Shown piece after piece: positions 39,301 through 47,818 of a stretch of DNA of 64,000 bases. This DNA is from Pardosa pseudoannulata. Taxonomy: Eukaryota; Arthropoda; Arachnida; Araneae; Lycosidae. A model generated the notes under the pieces. That model saw only the letters and a program-made list of their open reading frames with translations. It searched no databases and was not told where the DNA came from. The translations under genes were made by a program, and so were the position numbers. The stretch is taken from positions 88,180,609-88,244,608 of the forward strand of contig CM063507.1 of NCBI GenBank assembly GCA_032207245.1. The letters run 5' to 3'. How positions within the stretch are numbered: position 1 is the stretch's first letter; each line of letters starts with the position of its first letter.

Positions 39301-39985
39301 ATACATGACCTCAGTTGTTATTTTACTAATTCCGAAGTAGCAGATGAGCATTTAAAAGCTATCAGGGACTTGTGTTAAAAGTTATGTTAACAACCAACAA
39401 AAGGAAGCCAACGTATATCTGATTATTTTTAAATATGTTGAACATGAATGTACGTATGTACGTGTGCTGTACTTTGATTAGTAAAGTAAGCTAAAAAAAA
39501 TTTCACTCCCCCCCCCCCAAAAAAAAGCCTATTTTTAATGTAGTTTTTACTTTTTGAATTAATTTTTAAAATGTTCTTAAAAGTGCAATTATTTGTTTAT
39601 GAATACTACAATTTGATAGGTGAATATAATCCTGCCACCATTCAATAGGATTGTATTGTTCTGCACGTGGGGTCACCCCCCCCCCTTATAGGGTCTGATT
39701 TTTCTGCACTGCTGAGCTGACCATATAGCCAATACAGACTGTGTATATATATATGTGTGTGTGTGTGTAAAATAAAGGTTTTTTGCTCTTCCTCCCTTTT
39801 TTATTTTATTTTTATTTTGTGAAGAGTAATAATGACATGTTATTTAAATACTATATATATATTCACATACATTGCATCTGTGTAAATTTAGTTTAATTTT
39901 AAAATATGTGTGAGTGTCTGAATTCTGTATTTTTACTTTTCAGGGAGATCTGCAAAATCCTCCAGAACGATGTAGCATCATGTAG
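15982..39985 (+). CDS. Lam: Nuclear lamin (B-type-like, CaaX-terminated), complete gene, 11 coding exons
   Basis: Joined exons: 15982-16382, 20339-20471, 20564-20713, 22866-23036, 23140-23265, 30357-30577, 32600-32825, 33667-33771, 34956-35072, 37537-37653, 39944-39985. All junctions are GT..AG, the phases close, and the total is 1809 nt (602 aa). Lamins are nuclear intermediate filaments that line the inner nuclear membrane. Visible parts: head (1-42) with the mitotic Cdk-type site LSPAR at S37; a coiled-coil rod from about 43 to 401 beginning [16 protein letters not shown] and ending in the intermediate-filament motif [13 protein letters not shown]; a basic NLS AKRKR at about 429-433; a lamin-tail Ig-like domain at about 466-580; and the C-terminal CaaX box CSIM (599-602), predicted to be farnesylated and carboxymethylated. 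The rod of about 360 residues is lamin-sized, longer than that of vertebrate cytoplasmic filaments. The start has a good context (aaaaATGG) and precedes the conserved head. Without comparison the A/B type cannot be fixed; the CaaX and single-copy context favour a B-type-like lamin. Confidence 0.96.
17226..18451 (-). mobile_element. Mariner element, TA-flanked, inactive
   Basis: Inverted ends TTGGGTTGTTCAGAAAGTAA (17226) and TTACTTTTCGAACAACCCAA (to 18451), flanked by TA at 17224-17225 and 18452-18453. At 1226 bp it is near full mariner length. It carries a broken transposase on the minus strand and is inserted into the pogo-like MITE above. Confidence 0.95.
17318..18096 (-). pseudogene. Mariner transposase pseudogene
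   Basis: Two reading frames, 18096-17761 (HTH domain [18 protein letters not shown], then [12 protein letters not shown]) and 17650-17318 (FRQDNARPH and [18 protein letters not shown]). The second and third Asp of the DD34D triad are present, but the first (usually TGDEKW) reads TGEQKS, and a frame break with an A/T run lies at about 17710-17760. Dead mariner transposase. Confidence 0.92.
18949..19418. mobile_element. Probable piggyBac-type MITE
   Basis: The right end reads CCGCACACAATGTG followed by TTAA (19419-19422). The left end ACACTTTGTATGCGGGACAT is an imperfect inverted copy. A related right end (CCCACACGCAAAGTG plus TTAA) occurs at 44837-44855. No coding content. Confidence 0.45.
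19820..20060 (+). repeat. Dispersed repeat, TTTCTGAAAGTC family, copy 1
   Basis: Shares TTTTCTGAAAGTC, ACCACATGGCAAATAAT, TTTTACAGATTTTGACTATT and AAAATGAGAAAA in the same order with 23675-23880. Contains a perfect hairpin GTGACCTTTTC/GAAAAGGTCAC at about 19867-19892. In lamin intron 1. Confidence 0.65.
20339..20471 (+). CDS. Lam: Lamin exon 2 (coil 1B)
   Basis: Follows the acceptor tttgttag. The first base completes a Lys codon, then 44 codons of Lys/Glu/Leu-rich coiled coil beginning [14 protein letters not shown]. Donor AAG|gtatat. Confidence 0.95.
20564..20713 (+). CDS. Lam: Lamin exon 3 (coil 1B)
   Basis: Fifty codons, phase 0 at both ends, from acceptor tattttag to donor AAG|gtattt. 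Heptad-like coiled coil containing [17 protein letters not shown]. The preceding intron is only 92 bp. Confidence 0.95.
20891..20922 (-). mobile_element. Solo end of the hAT-derived family
   Basis: AACTGATTTAAATCATGCCA followed by ACCCTG, the terminal sequence of the family at 9927, without the rest of the element. In lamin intron 3. Confidence 0.6.
21337..21382. repeat. (TA)n microsatellite
   Basis: About 23 TA units, the longest TA run in the window. Confidence 0.92.
21644..22386 (-). mobile_element. hAT-derived element, family copy C, best preserved dimerisation region
   Basis: Runs CAGGGTTG (21644) to CCAACCCTG (22386), reversed relative to copies A and B. The minus-strand frame 22185-21973 encodes 70 residues with [20 protein letters not shown] and [18 protein letters not shown], the hAT C-terminal dimerisation motif. 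No exact 8-bp duplication remains. In lamin intron 3. Confidence 0.85.
21973..22185 (-). pseudogene. hAT transposase C-terminal fragment
   Basis: Seventy-residue open frame holding only the hATC dimerisation segment. The catalytic domain is absent, so it is a transposase relic carried inside a non-autonomous element. Confidence 0.8.
22866..23036 (+). CDS. Lam: Lamin exon 4 (coil 1B end, linker, coil 2)
   Basis: Fifty-seven codons, phase 0 at both ends (tgtag|GAACTT to AATAAG|gtaact). Contains [20 protein letters not shown] and [16 protein letters not shown], which match the lamin rod pattern. Confidence 0.95.
23140..23265 (+). CDS. Lam: Lamin exon 5 (coil 2B)
   Basis: Forty-two codons, phase 0 at both ends, after acceptor cccatag and before TCTTTG|gtaggt. 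Coiled coil ending SKMSELESL. It is followed by the 7.1-kb intron 5, the largest in the gene. Confidence 0.94.
23670..24500 (+). mobile_element. GTCGCCAAA-ended repeat element
   Basis: GTCGCCAAA (23692-23700) and TTTGGCGAC (24486-24494) are exact inverted copies near the two ends. The left half matches 19820-20060, and the reverse complement matches about 55255-55310. No coding content. In lamin intron 5. Confidence 0.6.
25376..26043. mobile_element. CAGGCTTGCAA-ended element (hAT-like)
   Basis: Exact 11-bp inverted ends CAGGCTTGCAA (25376-25386) and TTGCAAGCCTG (26033-26043), followed inward by shared CACTTTTCTCACC-type blocks. Flanked by ATGGTG on both sides (25370-25375, 26044-26049). In lamin intron 5; no transposase seen. 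Confidence 0.72.
26784..26946 (+). mobile_element. tRNA-derived SINE with exact 14-bp target duplication
   Basis: A-box-like TGGCCAATCGG and a canonical B box GGTTCGAATCC, about 35 bp apart, then a tRNA-unrelated tail. Flanked by CCAAGTCCATTCTT at 26770-26783 and 26947-26960, an exact direct repeat left by L1-type target-primed insertion. In lamin intron 5, same strand as the gene. Not a working tRNA gene: the cloverleaf does not close. Confidence 0.88.
27025..27705 (+). mobile_element. CAGGGTTCCCAC-family element, truncated copy
   Basis: Starts CAGGGTTCCCACAGTCCTTA. Matches the left two thirds of 40869-41924, for example AAAAGTGCAGTATTAATA and AATTCAAAATTCCTTTCCTT. The right end is lost. 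In lamin intron 5. Confidence 0.72.
27706..29264. other. Intron 5 stretch without clear features
   Basis: AT-rich. A minus-strand open frame at 28277-28501 contains [20 protein letters not shown], reminiscent of a broken C2H2 finger but lacking the His pair spacing. Confidence 0.35.
29273..30014. mobile_element. Non-autonomous hAT element with exact 8-bp duplication
   Basis: Inverted ends CAGGGTTGG / CCAACCCTG and subterminal CTGGCAAAAA / TTTTGCCGG-like arms. Target duplication GTACAATG at 29265-29272 and 30015-30022 is perfect. At 742 bp, with no coding content. A different interior from the 9927 family despite the shared CAGGGTTGG ends. In lamin intron 5. Confidence 0.9.
30357..30577 (+). 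CDS. Lam: Lamin exon 6 (coil 2B and rod end)
   Basis: Seventy-three codons plus two bases. Ends with the helix-termination motif of intermediate filaments ([18 protein letters not shown]). Acceptor tttacag, donor AAG|gtaaaa. Confidence 0.96.
31133..31898. mobile_element. Probable hAT-like element (GTCATGGA repeats)
   Basis: Left TTTTCACGCACCTTGAAAAT and right GGTAGATACCCTG resemble inverted hAT ends, and AGTCATGGA-type motifs occur just inside both ends (about 31187 and 31828-31865). Flanks share TAATAA. In lamin intron 6. Confidence 0.45.
31899..32599. other. Intron 6 remainder, no feature seen
   Basis: AT-rich with a T run directly before the lamin exon 7 region; nothing recognised. Confidence 0.35.
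32600..32825 (+). CDS. Lam: Lamin exon 7 (linker, NLS, start of Ig domain)
   Basis: Residues 401 (split Arg) to 476. Contains SP/TP sites just after the rod, the basic NLS AKRKR, a Ser/Asp/Glu-rich linker, and [12 protein letters not shown], the first strand of the lamin-tail domain. Donor AACACT|gtaagt. Codons are richer in C/G than in the rod exons. Confidence 0.96.
33667..33771 (+). CDS. Lam: Lamin exon 8 (Ig-like tail)
   Basis: Thirty-five codons, phase 0. [14 protein letters not shown] and [16 protein letters not shown] are typical lamin-tail-domain strands. Confidence 0.96.
33965..34210 (+). repeat. Dispersed repeat pair, copy 1
   Basis: Shares TGTACAGATTT, GCACTGTAAGATTGTACATT, GAGGGGAAATT and the TTGCAATGCAGG-like block with 45638-45860 in the same order and orientation. 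About 240 bp, non-coding, in lamin intron 8. Confidence 0.6.
34750..34840 (+). repeat. Possible degenerate tRNA-derived SINE
   Basis: GGGCAATTGGTATAGTTATA resembles an A box and AAGTTCAAATCTA a B box, about 35 bp apart. No target duplication found. Confidence 0.3.
34956..35072 (+). CDS. Lam: Lamin exon 9 (Ig-like tail)
   Basis: Thirty-nine codons, phase 0. [18 protein letters not shown] corresponds to the conserved VWS/G..A...H.PP.D strand-turn of lamin tails. Confidence 0.96.
35521..36322 (+). mobile_element. CCCTAATTTCC-ended MITE, copy 1
   Basis: Ends CCCTAATTTCCTACATATGA and TTGTATGCAGGAAATTAGGA are long inverted repeats, flanked by TA (35519-35520, 36323-36324). A second copy lies at 47819-48605 in the opposite orientation, sharing an internal GATGGCACCATAAC-type block. 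TA target and about 800 bp suggest a Tc1/mariner/pogo-group MITE. In lamin intron 9. Confidence 0.82.
36681..37348 (+). mobile_element. Internally deleted mariner element
   Basis: Inverted ends CGAGGCGCATCCAGAAAGTA and TACTTTCTGGCTGTACCTCG, flanked by TA (36679-36680, 37349-37350). The interior keeps scraps of mariner transposase on the plus strand: [20 protein letters not shown] (N-terminal HTH) and [19 protein letters not shown] (a linker segment). The catalytic triad is gone. In lamin intron 9. Confidence 0.88.
37537..37653 (+). CDS. Lam: Lamin exon 10 (end of Ig domain, tail)
   Basis: Thirty-nine codons, phase 0. [11 protein letters not shown] completes the Ig fold, then a polar tail follows ([14 protein letters not shown]). 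Donor CAG|gtaacg. Confidence 0.94.
37654..38980. other. Lamin intron 10, 5' part
   Basis: AT-rich; no feature recognised before the pogo-like element. Confidence 0.35.
38982..39741 (+). mobile_element. Pogo/Tigger-like non-autonomous element, copy 2
   Basis: Ends CAGTCAGTACCGACTATATG and CATATAGCCAATACAGACTG are inverted repeats. Same family as 3816-4586, opposite orientation. It contains C-rich and CA/CT-rich patches and ends about 200 bp before lamin exon 11. No intact transposase. Confidence 0.72.
39944..39985 (+). CDS. Lam: Lamin exon 11 (CaaX box and stop)
   Basis: Thirteen codons plus TAG after acceptor cttttcag: [13 protein letters not shown]. The terminal CSIM is a farnesyl-type CaaX box, and phase 0 joins exon 10 exactly. 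Confidence 0.95.
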   Translation, partial: GDLQNPPERCSIM

Positions 39986-40830
39986 TTTAAAATTGTTTGT
40001 TTTTTGTTTTACCTACGATCTCTTCATAACATAAATCATATTACTAGTAAAATATTTTTAGATCTTTACAGGACGTCCTGTTGCAATTTTTGATAGTTTC
40101 ATCTATGGATTTTTTATCAGTCATTACCAAAAAATCACATTTATTCTCTTTATTTTATTTCCTGAAACAGTGTCTTCTTTTTTTTTATATCTGAAATGAA
40201 CAAATATGGGAATTTGTAACTATAAACATTTTTTGTACAGCATAAGAAGAAACTGTCATATGAAATTTTATGCCTCATTGTATTAACCATTAAATTGTCA
40301 TAAATGTACTGTTTTTAAATAGATAGTTGAGAAAATCTGACTTAAAAGTTTAATCATAGTCATTTTTAGCAGAGATTTTATCCCTTGATTTCAATTTATT
40401 ATATATATTTTTTTTATAATTTTTTAAAATCTGATATATATTTTCCAGATGGAAGAAAGTTGATTTTCTTATGTTTACTCGTTATACTCTTATGTGTTTG
40501 TATACTTTTTATGAATTTTTTTATCTTTAGTTATAGAATGCTTATATTCCTAATTGTGTTCAGATTCGTAATTGTGTCTGTTTACCAGTATTCATGTGCA
40601 GAGTATTTGTCATTGTTATAACCACACCTGTAAAAATTGATAATATATGAAGCCTTTCATTTTCTTGTAAACTCTTGAGTATGTCTTCTTATTTTACCCT
40701 GAGTGATATAAACACAAAAGAAAAAAAGCAGCCAATCTTTGAGTAAAGGTATTTTTGTGTGCCATTCTATTAAATTTAAATATTGTTCTTTTGAAATATT
40801 TTGAATAAAGTGATGAAATCAAAAAGGCTC
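39986..40830 (+). other. Lamin 3' untranslated region
   Basis: AT-rich sequence after the lamin stop with no coding exon. The first canonical AATAAA I find is at 40804-40809, so the transcript probably ends near 40830. Open frames in this stretch are T-rich and unsupported. Confidence 0.6.
40804..40809 (+). terminator. Candidate poly(A) signal of the lamin gene
   Basis: AATAAA about 820 bp after the stop codon, followed by a T-rich stretch. Cleavage is not demonstrated. Confidence 0.55.
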
Positions 40831-40868
40831 TCTTTATTACTTTTACAGCTCGTCTGCAGTGTTTAAAA

Positions 40869-41074
40869 CAGATTTCCCATGGTCCTTACGAGTCCTTAAG
40901 GACTCCTTAATTGTACCTTTCATTTTTAAGGGCCCTTAAAACTACTTAATTTTCATCAAAGGTCATTAAAAACTCCTTGATTTTAAAATTGGAACACTAT
41001 CCATTTCTTCCATGGAAAGATATAAAAGAAAAAGTAGCTGACTTACAGAACTTGAGCTAAAGAATTTCTGATAC

Positions 41075-41105
<31 letters not shown>

Positions 41106-41924
41106 GAATTTTCAAAATGAAATTATTTATATATTTGAATTTGCACTATTTGAAATTTCTTTGTAAATAGTAAATAAATATTGGTTCAAGTTCATAACAT
41201 TCTTTTATATTTTCTAACCAAAAGTGCAGTATTAATAGTACAGAAAATCCTCAAATATGTATAAGTCTATTACTGTAGCAATTCAAAATTCCTTTCCTTG
41301 ATATCCTTAATAAATTATGAAAATACTTACAGTTTATTAGTACCTTTTTTTATGGTCATGAGTGAGAAAACTTTTTTGACAAATAATCTTTCGCATACTT
41401 AAAAGGTTTAAAGGATAAAGTCAGCTGCCCTTTCCTAATAGCTAACATTCATGTAGATTTTAATTAAACGAAGCATGGAGGGTGGGGTGAAGATATTTCA
41501 GTTACTTATGGAAGTTTCATTTTCCTTGCATTAAATGTAATAGAATGTCTAAGACTTTCTTCTTTCTCAGGCAATGTCGGGTATAATCAGCTAGTATATA
41601 CATACACACATACATATATCAGAGTCCATTCAGAAAGTACTGTTTACAATATTGTATTTTATTCACAATTCATTTTTAATTTGATTGCTCAAAAAGCTTT
41701 AGATGTACATTTTTCAAAATTAGGTTTTGTCAAATAGGTTTATCTTATATTAATTTTTAGGCATTTTTAACAACTTAGTTCTGAAATATTGTAGGGAATT
41801 TATTGATCATGCCTTGTCTGGTTCATACTCAGGAAATAGGGTTTATGTCGTTATGCCGTGAATTTCAAGTAGGTCCTTTTAGAAAGTCCTTAATTTTTCT
41901 TCTGAAAAAAGAGTGGGAGCCCTG
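40869..41924 (+). mobile_element. CAGGGTTCCCAC-family element, most complete copy
   Basis: A decayed left end (CAGATTTCCCATGGTCCTTA) and right end GAGTGGGAGCCCTG form inverted termini. Repeated CTTAAGGACTCCTTAA-like motifs lie near the left end. The 27025 copy matches its left part and the 3067 copy its right part, so it ties these fragments into one family of about 1.05 kb. Contains a poly(A) run at about 41070-41101. Just downstream of the lamin poly(A) signal. Confidence 0.75.
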
Positions 41925-43480
41925 TAAAAAATCCAGATTTTGATTTGAATATTTGATGCCTGACCTACACTTGAAATTGTTAAAAATTTAAGGGTACCCT
42001 CCCGCCTAGCAATTAATTTACACTTACAAATTTTCATCATTTTGAGAAAATACCTTATTGTAAGAAATAGGGAGAAAAATTTATCTCTTTAGAGTTTATT
42101 TTCTGTATTCAAATGAAGATAAGCTCATTCTCTTTACCAGGCCACGACCTCATGTATGGGTGTTTTTATTTTAAAAAGAATAAAATATCAAAACATTTAC
42201 ATGTTTTCATTACTTTTCCTAATGTATGATTTGTTGAAATGGGGGTGAGAATTTTTAACCTTTTTCTAGTTGAAATATGAGAATAACTAACTATTATGAA
42301 TCTCACCTTTCCTTTTATATTTCTAACAAGGACATTAACAGCTGCATGAATAACATTTTGTCTCTACCAAAAAAAAAAATTGTTTCTACAACTTTCAGTA
42401 TTTTATGCTTAGATTACATACTGTATATTTTGAGCATGCAGCACACTGCAGTGTTTTTTTTTTATTTTTCCTCTCCTGTTTATGTAACACTTTAATTAGA
42501 TACTGTGTAATGTTTGTTCTATCTCACATTTTAAACTAAAATTTGCCCCTACTAAATTTTAGATTTTAATGTATTAAAATCTGTTCATACTGGATTATGT
42601 AAATAATCAAATAAAAGTTGCCCAAAAATATATGAATCATAATAAAAAAAAAAAAACAATATTTTCAATCCTCTAAATAGATTTCATCCCCAAGTATTCA
42701 TTCTTTAAAAGTTACAAAAAATGTTATAAATTTCAGTCTGTATTAGTTACATTTTTGAGGTAGGAGCTAGAATTAAGTCCACAAAATAAGTTAAGAGTAC
42801 TAAAACTGACCATTTGCAACTAACATCAACAATCTGGTATGTTAACTGAATGGTTGTATAAGTCTTGTACTCTTTAAGGTCTCACTGAACGTGTGTTATT
42901 CAGTGAGAGTAGATCATAAGTGCTGCAACTGTCTAACATTTTAACAAGGTAATTATCACTTAACAGTGAATGTTCTGGTTTAAGCTATAAAAGCCTCCTT
43001 ATTCTATACGATTTAAAACCACCAATATCAATAATTGTAATTAAATAAAATTCTGTTCAAACAAAATCACAATCATTTTTATTGTTTTTAATCAGAAGTA
43101 TATTTTATAAAGTTTCAAAACTGAAACCTTATGACATACATATCACAGCAGTTGGTTATGTACAAACATAGCTCATAAAAAAAATTGCATATGTCAACAA
43201 GAGCTTAGAAGTGAAAGGAAAAATATTTCAATGAAACAGCCTGAAAAATGAGCCAGCAAAAAATGCTTTATCCAAATACAAACGCTTTAAGCCATGGGTG
43301 ATTCTAAGTTTTAAAAAAATTTCTGAAAAAGTAGACGCTCCTCATTTAAAATAAAAACTATGTTAAAGTAAATTTCTGGATGTTGAAACTAAATCTTAAT
43401 GAAATCTGACTTTTAATATTGTGATTTATTGTTTACGAAATATATATCATCTCATTATAGAGTTGTAAATATAAGTGTGT
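41925..43480. other. Intergenic, no feature seen
   Basis: AT-rich spacer with short open frames only. Confidence 0.4.
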
Positions 43481-43485
43481 TCTGA

Positions 43486-43570
43486 TTCACACTAAATCTA
43501 CCAAAAGGGGCAAATAACCCCATTTTTCGTTATTTTTGCCCTTATAAAAAAATGTCCGGTAGTTTTAGTG
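43486..43570. repeat. Short inverted-repeat element
   Basis: CACACTAAATCTACC and GGTAGTTTTAGTG are inverted ends about 85 bp apart, with inner AGGGGCAAATAA / TTATTTTTGCCCTT arms, and TTAA adjoining on the right (43571-43574). A hairpin-prone piggyBac-style MITE is possible. Confidence 0.5.
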
Positions 43571-43574
43571 TTAA

Positions 43575-44513
43575 AATAATAAACACACTTATCAATATGT
43601 GGGTTGGTTATATAGAAAACAAAAATTTAATTTTTTATCAATACATAACTTTAAATTTTAACATATTGCTTTACAAAAGAAAATCGCAGCCTGTTATTGT
43701 TATTACTCTTCTTGGGTAGAAAAAAAAGTGAGAAGATATAACTTTGATTATCTTCAAAATCCATTTATATATTTTTTATTTGAAGTGGAAGATGATTTTA
43801 AAAATATTTCTTTTTAATTTTCAGAATAGACTTGCACAAATTTTCGGAACAGAATCACCCCTGCTTTTGGCTTTTAGATTAGAAAACATGAAAAAATAAT
43901 TAAAAGGCTATTCTTACGTGTAAAAATTCGATAAAGAATTTTTAAAAGTGTCTAAATCGGCAACATTTAATCAATTTATAAGTGGTAATTCAGAAAAATA
44001 ATTTGTTTTCTTAATGAATATTAATTTATTCACTTGAAAATTACTTTATTTCCATTCAAACTTTATCAGACATTTTTGGTGTTCAATCTGAAATGTTTTT
44101 TTGATGACATGAGTATTTCAGTGTCTGTAGAAAATGATTTTACAGCGGCATATAAGCCTGTAATAATGTAAATATGGCATATAAACCTTTGACTAGCTAA
44201 CTCTCAAATAAAATGTATCTGGTTCCAGTCTTGCCATCATACTTCACCTCCCACTTACGCGTACAGCAAGCATTTTTTCGTGAATCGAAGTTTAGTTATT
44301 CAGAAAAATCACAGTCCATCGAAAACTACTTTGTTTTCAGGAACGAAACTTTTTTTATTTTATACTTTAATATATAGTGTATGACTATTTAACAAAAAAA
44401 AAAAAATTTTATGAAATCACAAAAATAAACAATTTTTAAAATGAAAGTCTGATCCTCTGTTGGCTCTTATTTCTTCATCACTCTCTTTGACATTTTATCC
44501 ATTTTTTATTCAA
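43575..44513. other. Intergenic, no feature seen
   Basis: AT-rich; nothing recognised. Confidence 0.35.
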
Positions 44514-44542
44514 CAGTAAAACAAATAGACATTGTTTTACTG
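44514..44542. repeat. Perfect 11-bp hairpin
   Basis: CAGTAAAACAA and TTGTTTTACTG separated by 7 bp, with a second overlapping arm AAAACAATG just after. Not followed by any gene end I can support. Confidence 0.6.
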
Positions 44543-44719
44543 TTAAATAAAACAATGTCCAATGGACTTAACACGACTCGTATGTTCTAGAGCTAGGAAT
44601 TCGATGGAAGACGAAATAACTCAACAAAAGACCGAGTCACTTGACAATTATAATTTGTGGTGAGAAAAAATGCAAGGTGTTGCATAGCAATGCAAACAAT
44701 GTCACACATACATATAATT

Positions 44720-44855
44720 ATACGTATTAAGTAGATTTGGGGTGGTTAGCAGGTATCCACCACAAATATATGCAATACGTATTTTTATGTGTCTCGTGCT
44801 CCAGTGACAGACTGCAAAAACCGTAAAAATATGTTTCCCACACGCAAAGTGTTAA
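44720..44855. repeat. piggyBac-type repeat end
   Basis: TTTCCCACACGCAAAGTG followed by TTAA resembles the 19418 end of the element at 18949. The partner end was not located. Confidence 0.35.
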
Positions 44856-45637
44856 AAAAAATTCTTTTAATTGAGATAGCAGGGGAAAATCTGTCCCAGA
44901 TATAGAAAACAAAAATTGGTACAGACTTTTTCAATTGTAATAATGAGCAAAAATTGAATTTTGCTGCTTTGAGAAATATAATAGCAACAAATATTTTTAA
45001 AAAAATATATATGTAATTGAAACTTGAAAAATAATAAAATATATCATGTACATTTATTGTTGCATGGAAAAGTGACAATTTAAAAAAAAACTAAATTGCC
45101 AAGTTAATTTATTCTAAAATATCATTTTATAAAGAACTTTAAAAAGAATAACTGAAATCATACAACGTCAGTTCCATCATATATATGAATATGGTATAAA
45201 GACTGAAATTTGACTTCATAATGATGCCCACCACAACTGATTTTTCAGTTAAAATATCTGAATTAATATTCTACTCTAAATTTAAATAATAGTATTCTTT
45301 CTGAATAGAGAGTAGAATTAAAATGACAGATGTAAAAGGATTAAAGTCTTATTTTTGAAAATCATAAAATATTTGTTTATTATGCTTTTTAATTTTTCCT
45401 ATTCATAGAGTGCAAACATTACTTTTTATCTCCATTTTCATAATCCAAGTGTATGTATTGAAAACAATCATATAAATGACATTTGTTACAAGGATTTGAC
45501 ACAAAAAGGGGGGGGGGGTCTTTGACCAGTTTTAGTGTCAAATAGAGGATAGAATACAAGAGTAGAATATTTTGTTCCACAGTAAAATTAAAATGCTACA
45601 GAGTGGATGCCTGCTAACATGGTTTAGCTGTACACTG

Positions 45638-45860
45638 TACAGATTTGAGTGCTACTGCAAGATTGCACATTTGCATATAAGAATTATGGTTTTGAGTTCA
45701 TTTTTGAAAGCAGTAATTTGGCAGAAAAATACGATAAAATAAAATTTTCTATAATCTACAATGAGGGGAAATTAAAAATGACAAACACTCTTCATTCACA
45801 GTGCAGGAGATAATTCTGAACTACAGAAATATTGTCAACTGTTGTTACCACTTGGTTTGA
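45638..45860 (+). repeat. Dispersed repeat pair, copy 2
   Basis: See the matching unit at 33965-34210; TGTACAGATTT, GCAAGATTGCACATTTGCAT and GAGGGGAAATT align. Confidence 0.6.
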
Positions 45861-47818
45861 GTTTGGATGGAATTTAAAAATATGACAAAATTTCAAAAGT
45901 TAAGTTGTATATTCTAATTATACCACAAGGAAAAGCAGAATGGGTGACGATATTTCAACGGTATATGAATACAAGAACTCCATTAAGAGGTTCCATCCTC
46001 GATAAAAATTTAAAAGATATATCAATGGCTAAAGTAATGCTACACAAGTATTGATATACCCAGACTCTTGACCAAAAAGTTTTATGAGTTATTTTTTTTT
46101 AACAGAATGATTTTTGAGCAATGCTCTTCTTTATTATGTTTTATACTAACAGATTTTTGTCAAATGCTTTTTTGAATTTAAAGATTTCATTCGAGTACTG
46201 TTGACTATGATACAAATTTGTTTATTGGCTTAAATGGAAATTCATAAGAGATAAGATTGATGTGCCTATAAATTAACTGTTGATATTTCTTTCATCTTTC
46301 TAGAGAACAAGAGGGGTTCGTATGCTTAAAAATTTATATACTTTGCACATAATTCTTAAGGAGTAATCTTTGATAAGGATTTGTTAAAGCATGTATTAAA
46401 ACTATATACATATATATTGTGTATGTAAGCGAATTTGTGAATGTATTTTCAGCTTAAATTTTTAGCTTGCAAGTTTAGTATATAAAATTATATGATTTTC
46501 GAAGTTTATGTTGGCAGCTACTGAATGGGCAGGTGGGTGATTTTTGATAACTGGAAAGAAACTGCCAATGACGTTAAATGCTACTTTCAGTTTATAATAT
46601 ATTATTTAATAATATATGATGAGATGTTTCCAAAGCTTTTACAGAATTTTTTTTAAGTAAATGACACGGGATAGTGACTATAAAAGTTGAATTTTAAAAT
46701 ATTAATGTTTATAAAAGTTGCCAAGCTGTGCTTTATCCAATTTGTTTTTATAAATAAGTTGCATAAGCAGATACAGTGAATGATTTAGAGATGGTAGCAA
46801 GTCTCAATATTTTATGTAATTCTCAATTTTAAAACATCCAACGGTAAAGTCATTTTCCCCTTTGATGTCGATATACTGGTGTTCCTCAAATTAAAAAACT
46901 ACAGAATAGGATTAATATTACTTATGTAGAACGTTATGATCACTTGCATAATACACAGCAGATATTTGTTGGTCATTTATTATGAGAGCATCCTATAGTC
47001 GGTCAATGTTACTCTCTCGGACCACTCAAACAAAGTCCTCTTAATTTTGAAGCAGAAGAACCCCACACTTGGCCTGTCACCCCCAGAGGTATAGTTTGTG
47101 AACTTAGAGAACAATCTGACCATGAACCTATTTTAAGCACCCTAGTTGCCATTAACGAACACAGCAGATCTTTGGCTAGAACCCAGCCTCTGAGTATAAG
47201 ATGACTGCTGACTGAGCGACTGGAACTCAAAAGTATGAAATATATATTCATTTCAGAGTTAAAATATGGGTTTTCAAAATGTGTTACGTGTTAAAATATA
47301 TTCTGAATTTCAAATAGGCTAAATAACAGCCAATCTTAAGTTTAGGTTATACATTTTAAGAATTTCATTTGATTGCATACTACGATAAAATAATTTAGAA
47401 CTGTGTCAAATAGATTGTGTGATTTTACAATATAAAAAAGTAAATCTTTTAAAACCTGGAGGACAAGAAATTGGGTGATATTTAGTATTATTCCTCTCCT
47501 CTTTGGATGACTCCTTTTCATAATGACATCTGCCTAAAATTCCATACTTTTCTGCTTTATGTAATTTGTGTATGGCTCATGTATATACAAAGTTAAAAAA
47601 ATCAAACCTTTTTTTTGTCACAAAAGTAAATATAGGGATACAGTCTATATAGGGATAAGGATCTAGAAGAATGTTATTGTTATAGACCATTTGAGCATAC
47701 AAGTCTTGGAGACAAACATGGGACTTCTAGTTTGGGGGTCAAATTTAGATTTTGAGCCTGGTTCTGGTTTTAGGGTCCAATTTCTGGTTTCTCATGAGCA
47801 ATATTAGTCCTTGAACTA
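45861..47818. other. Intergenic spacer between convergent genes
   Basis: Mostly featureless AT-rich DNA. About 46990-47230 is less AT-rich and shares a weak block (AGAACCC..CTTGG) with 49725-49770, possibly an old SINE-like repeat. Confidence 0.35.

Noticed and set aside
40385..40621. 78-residue hydrophobic frame
   Set aside because: Lies in the lamin 3' UTR; Phe/Ile/Leu content follows from T-rich sequence.
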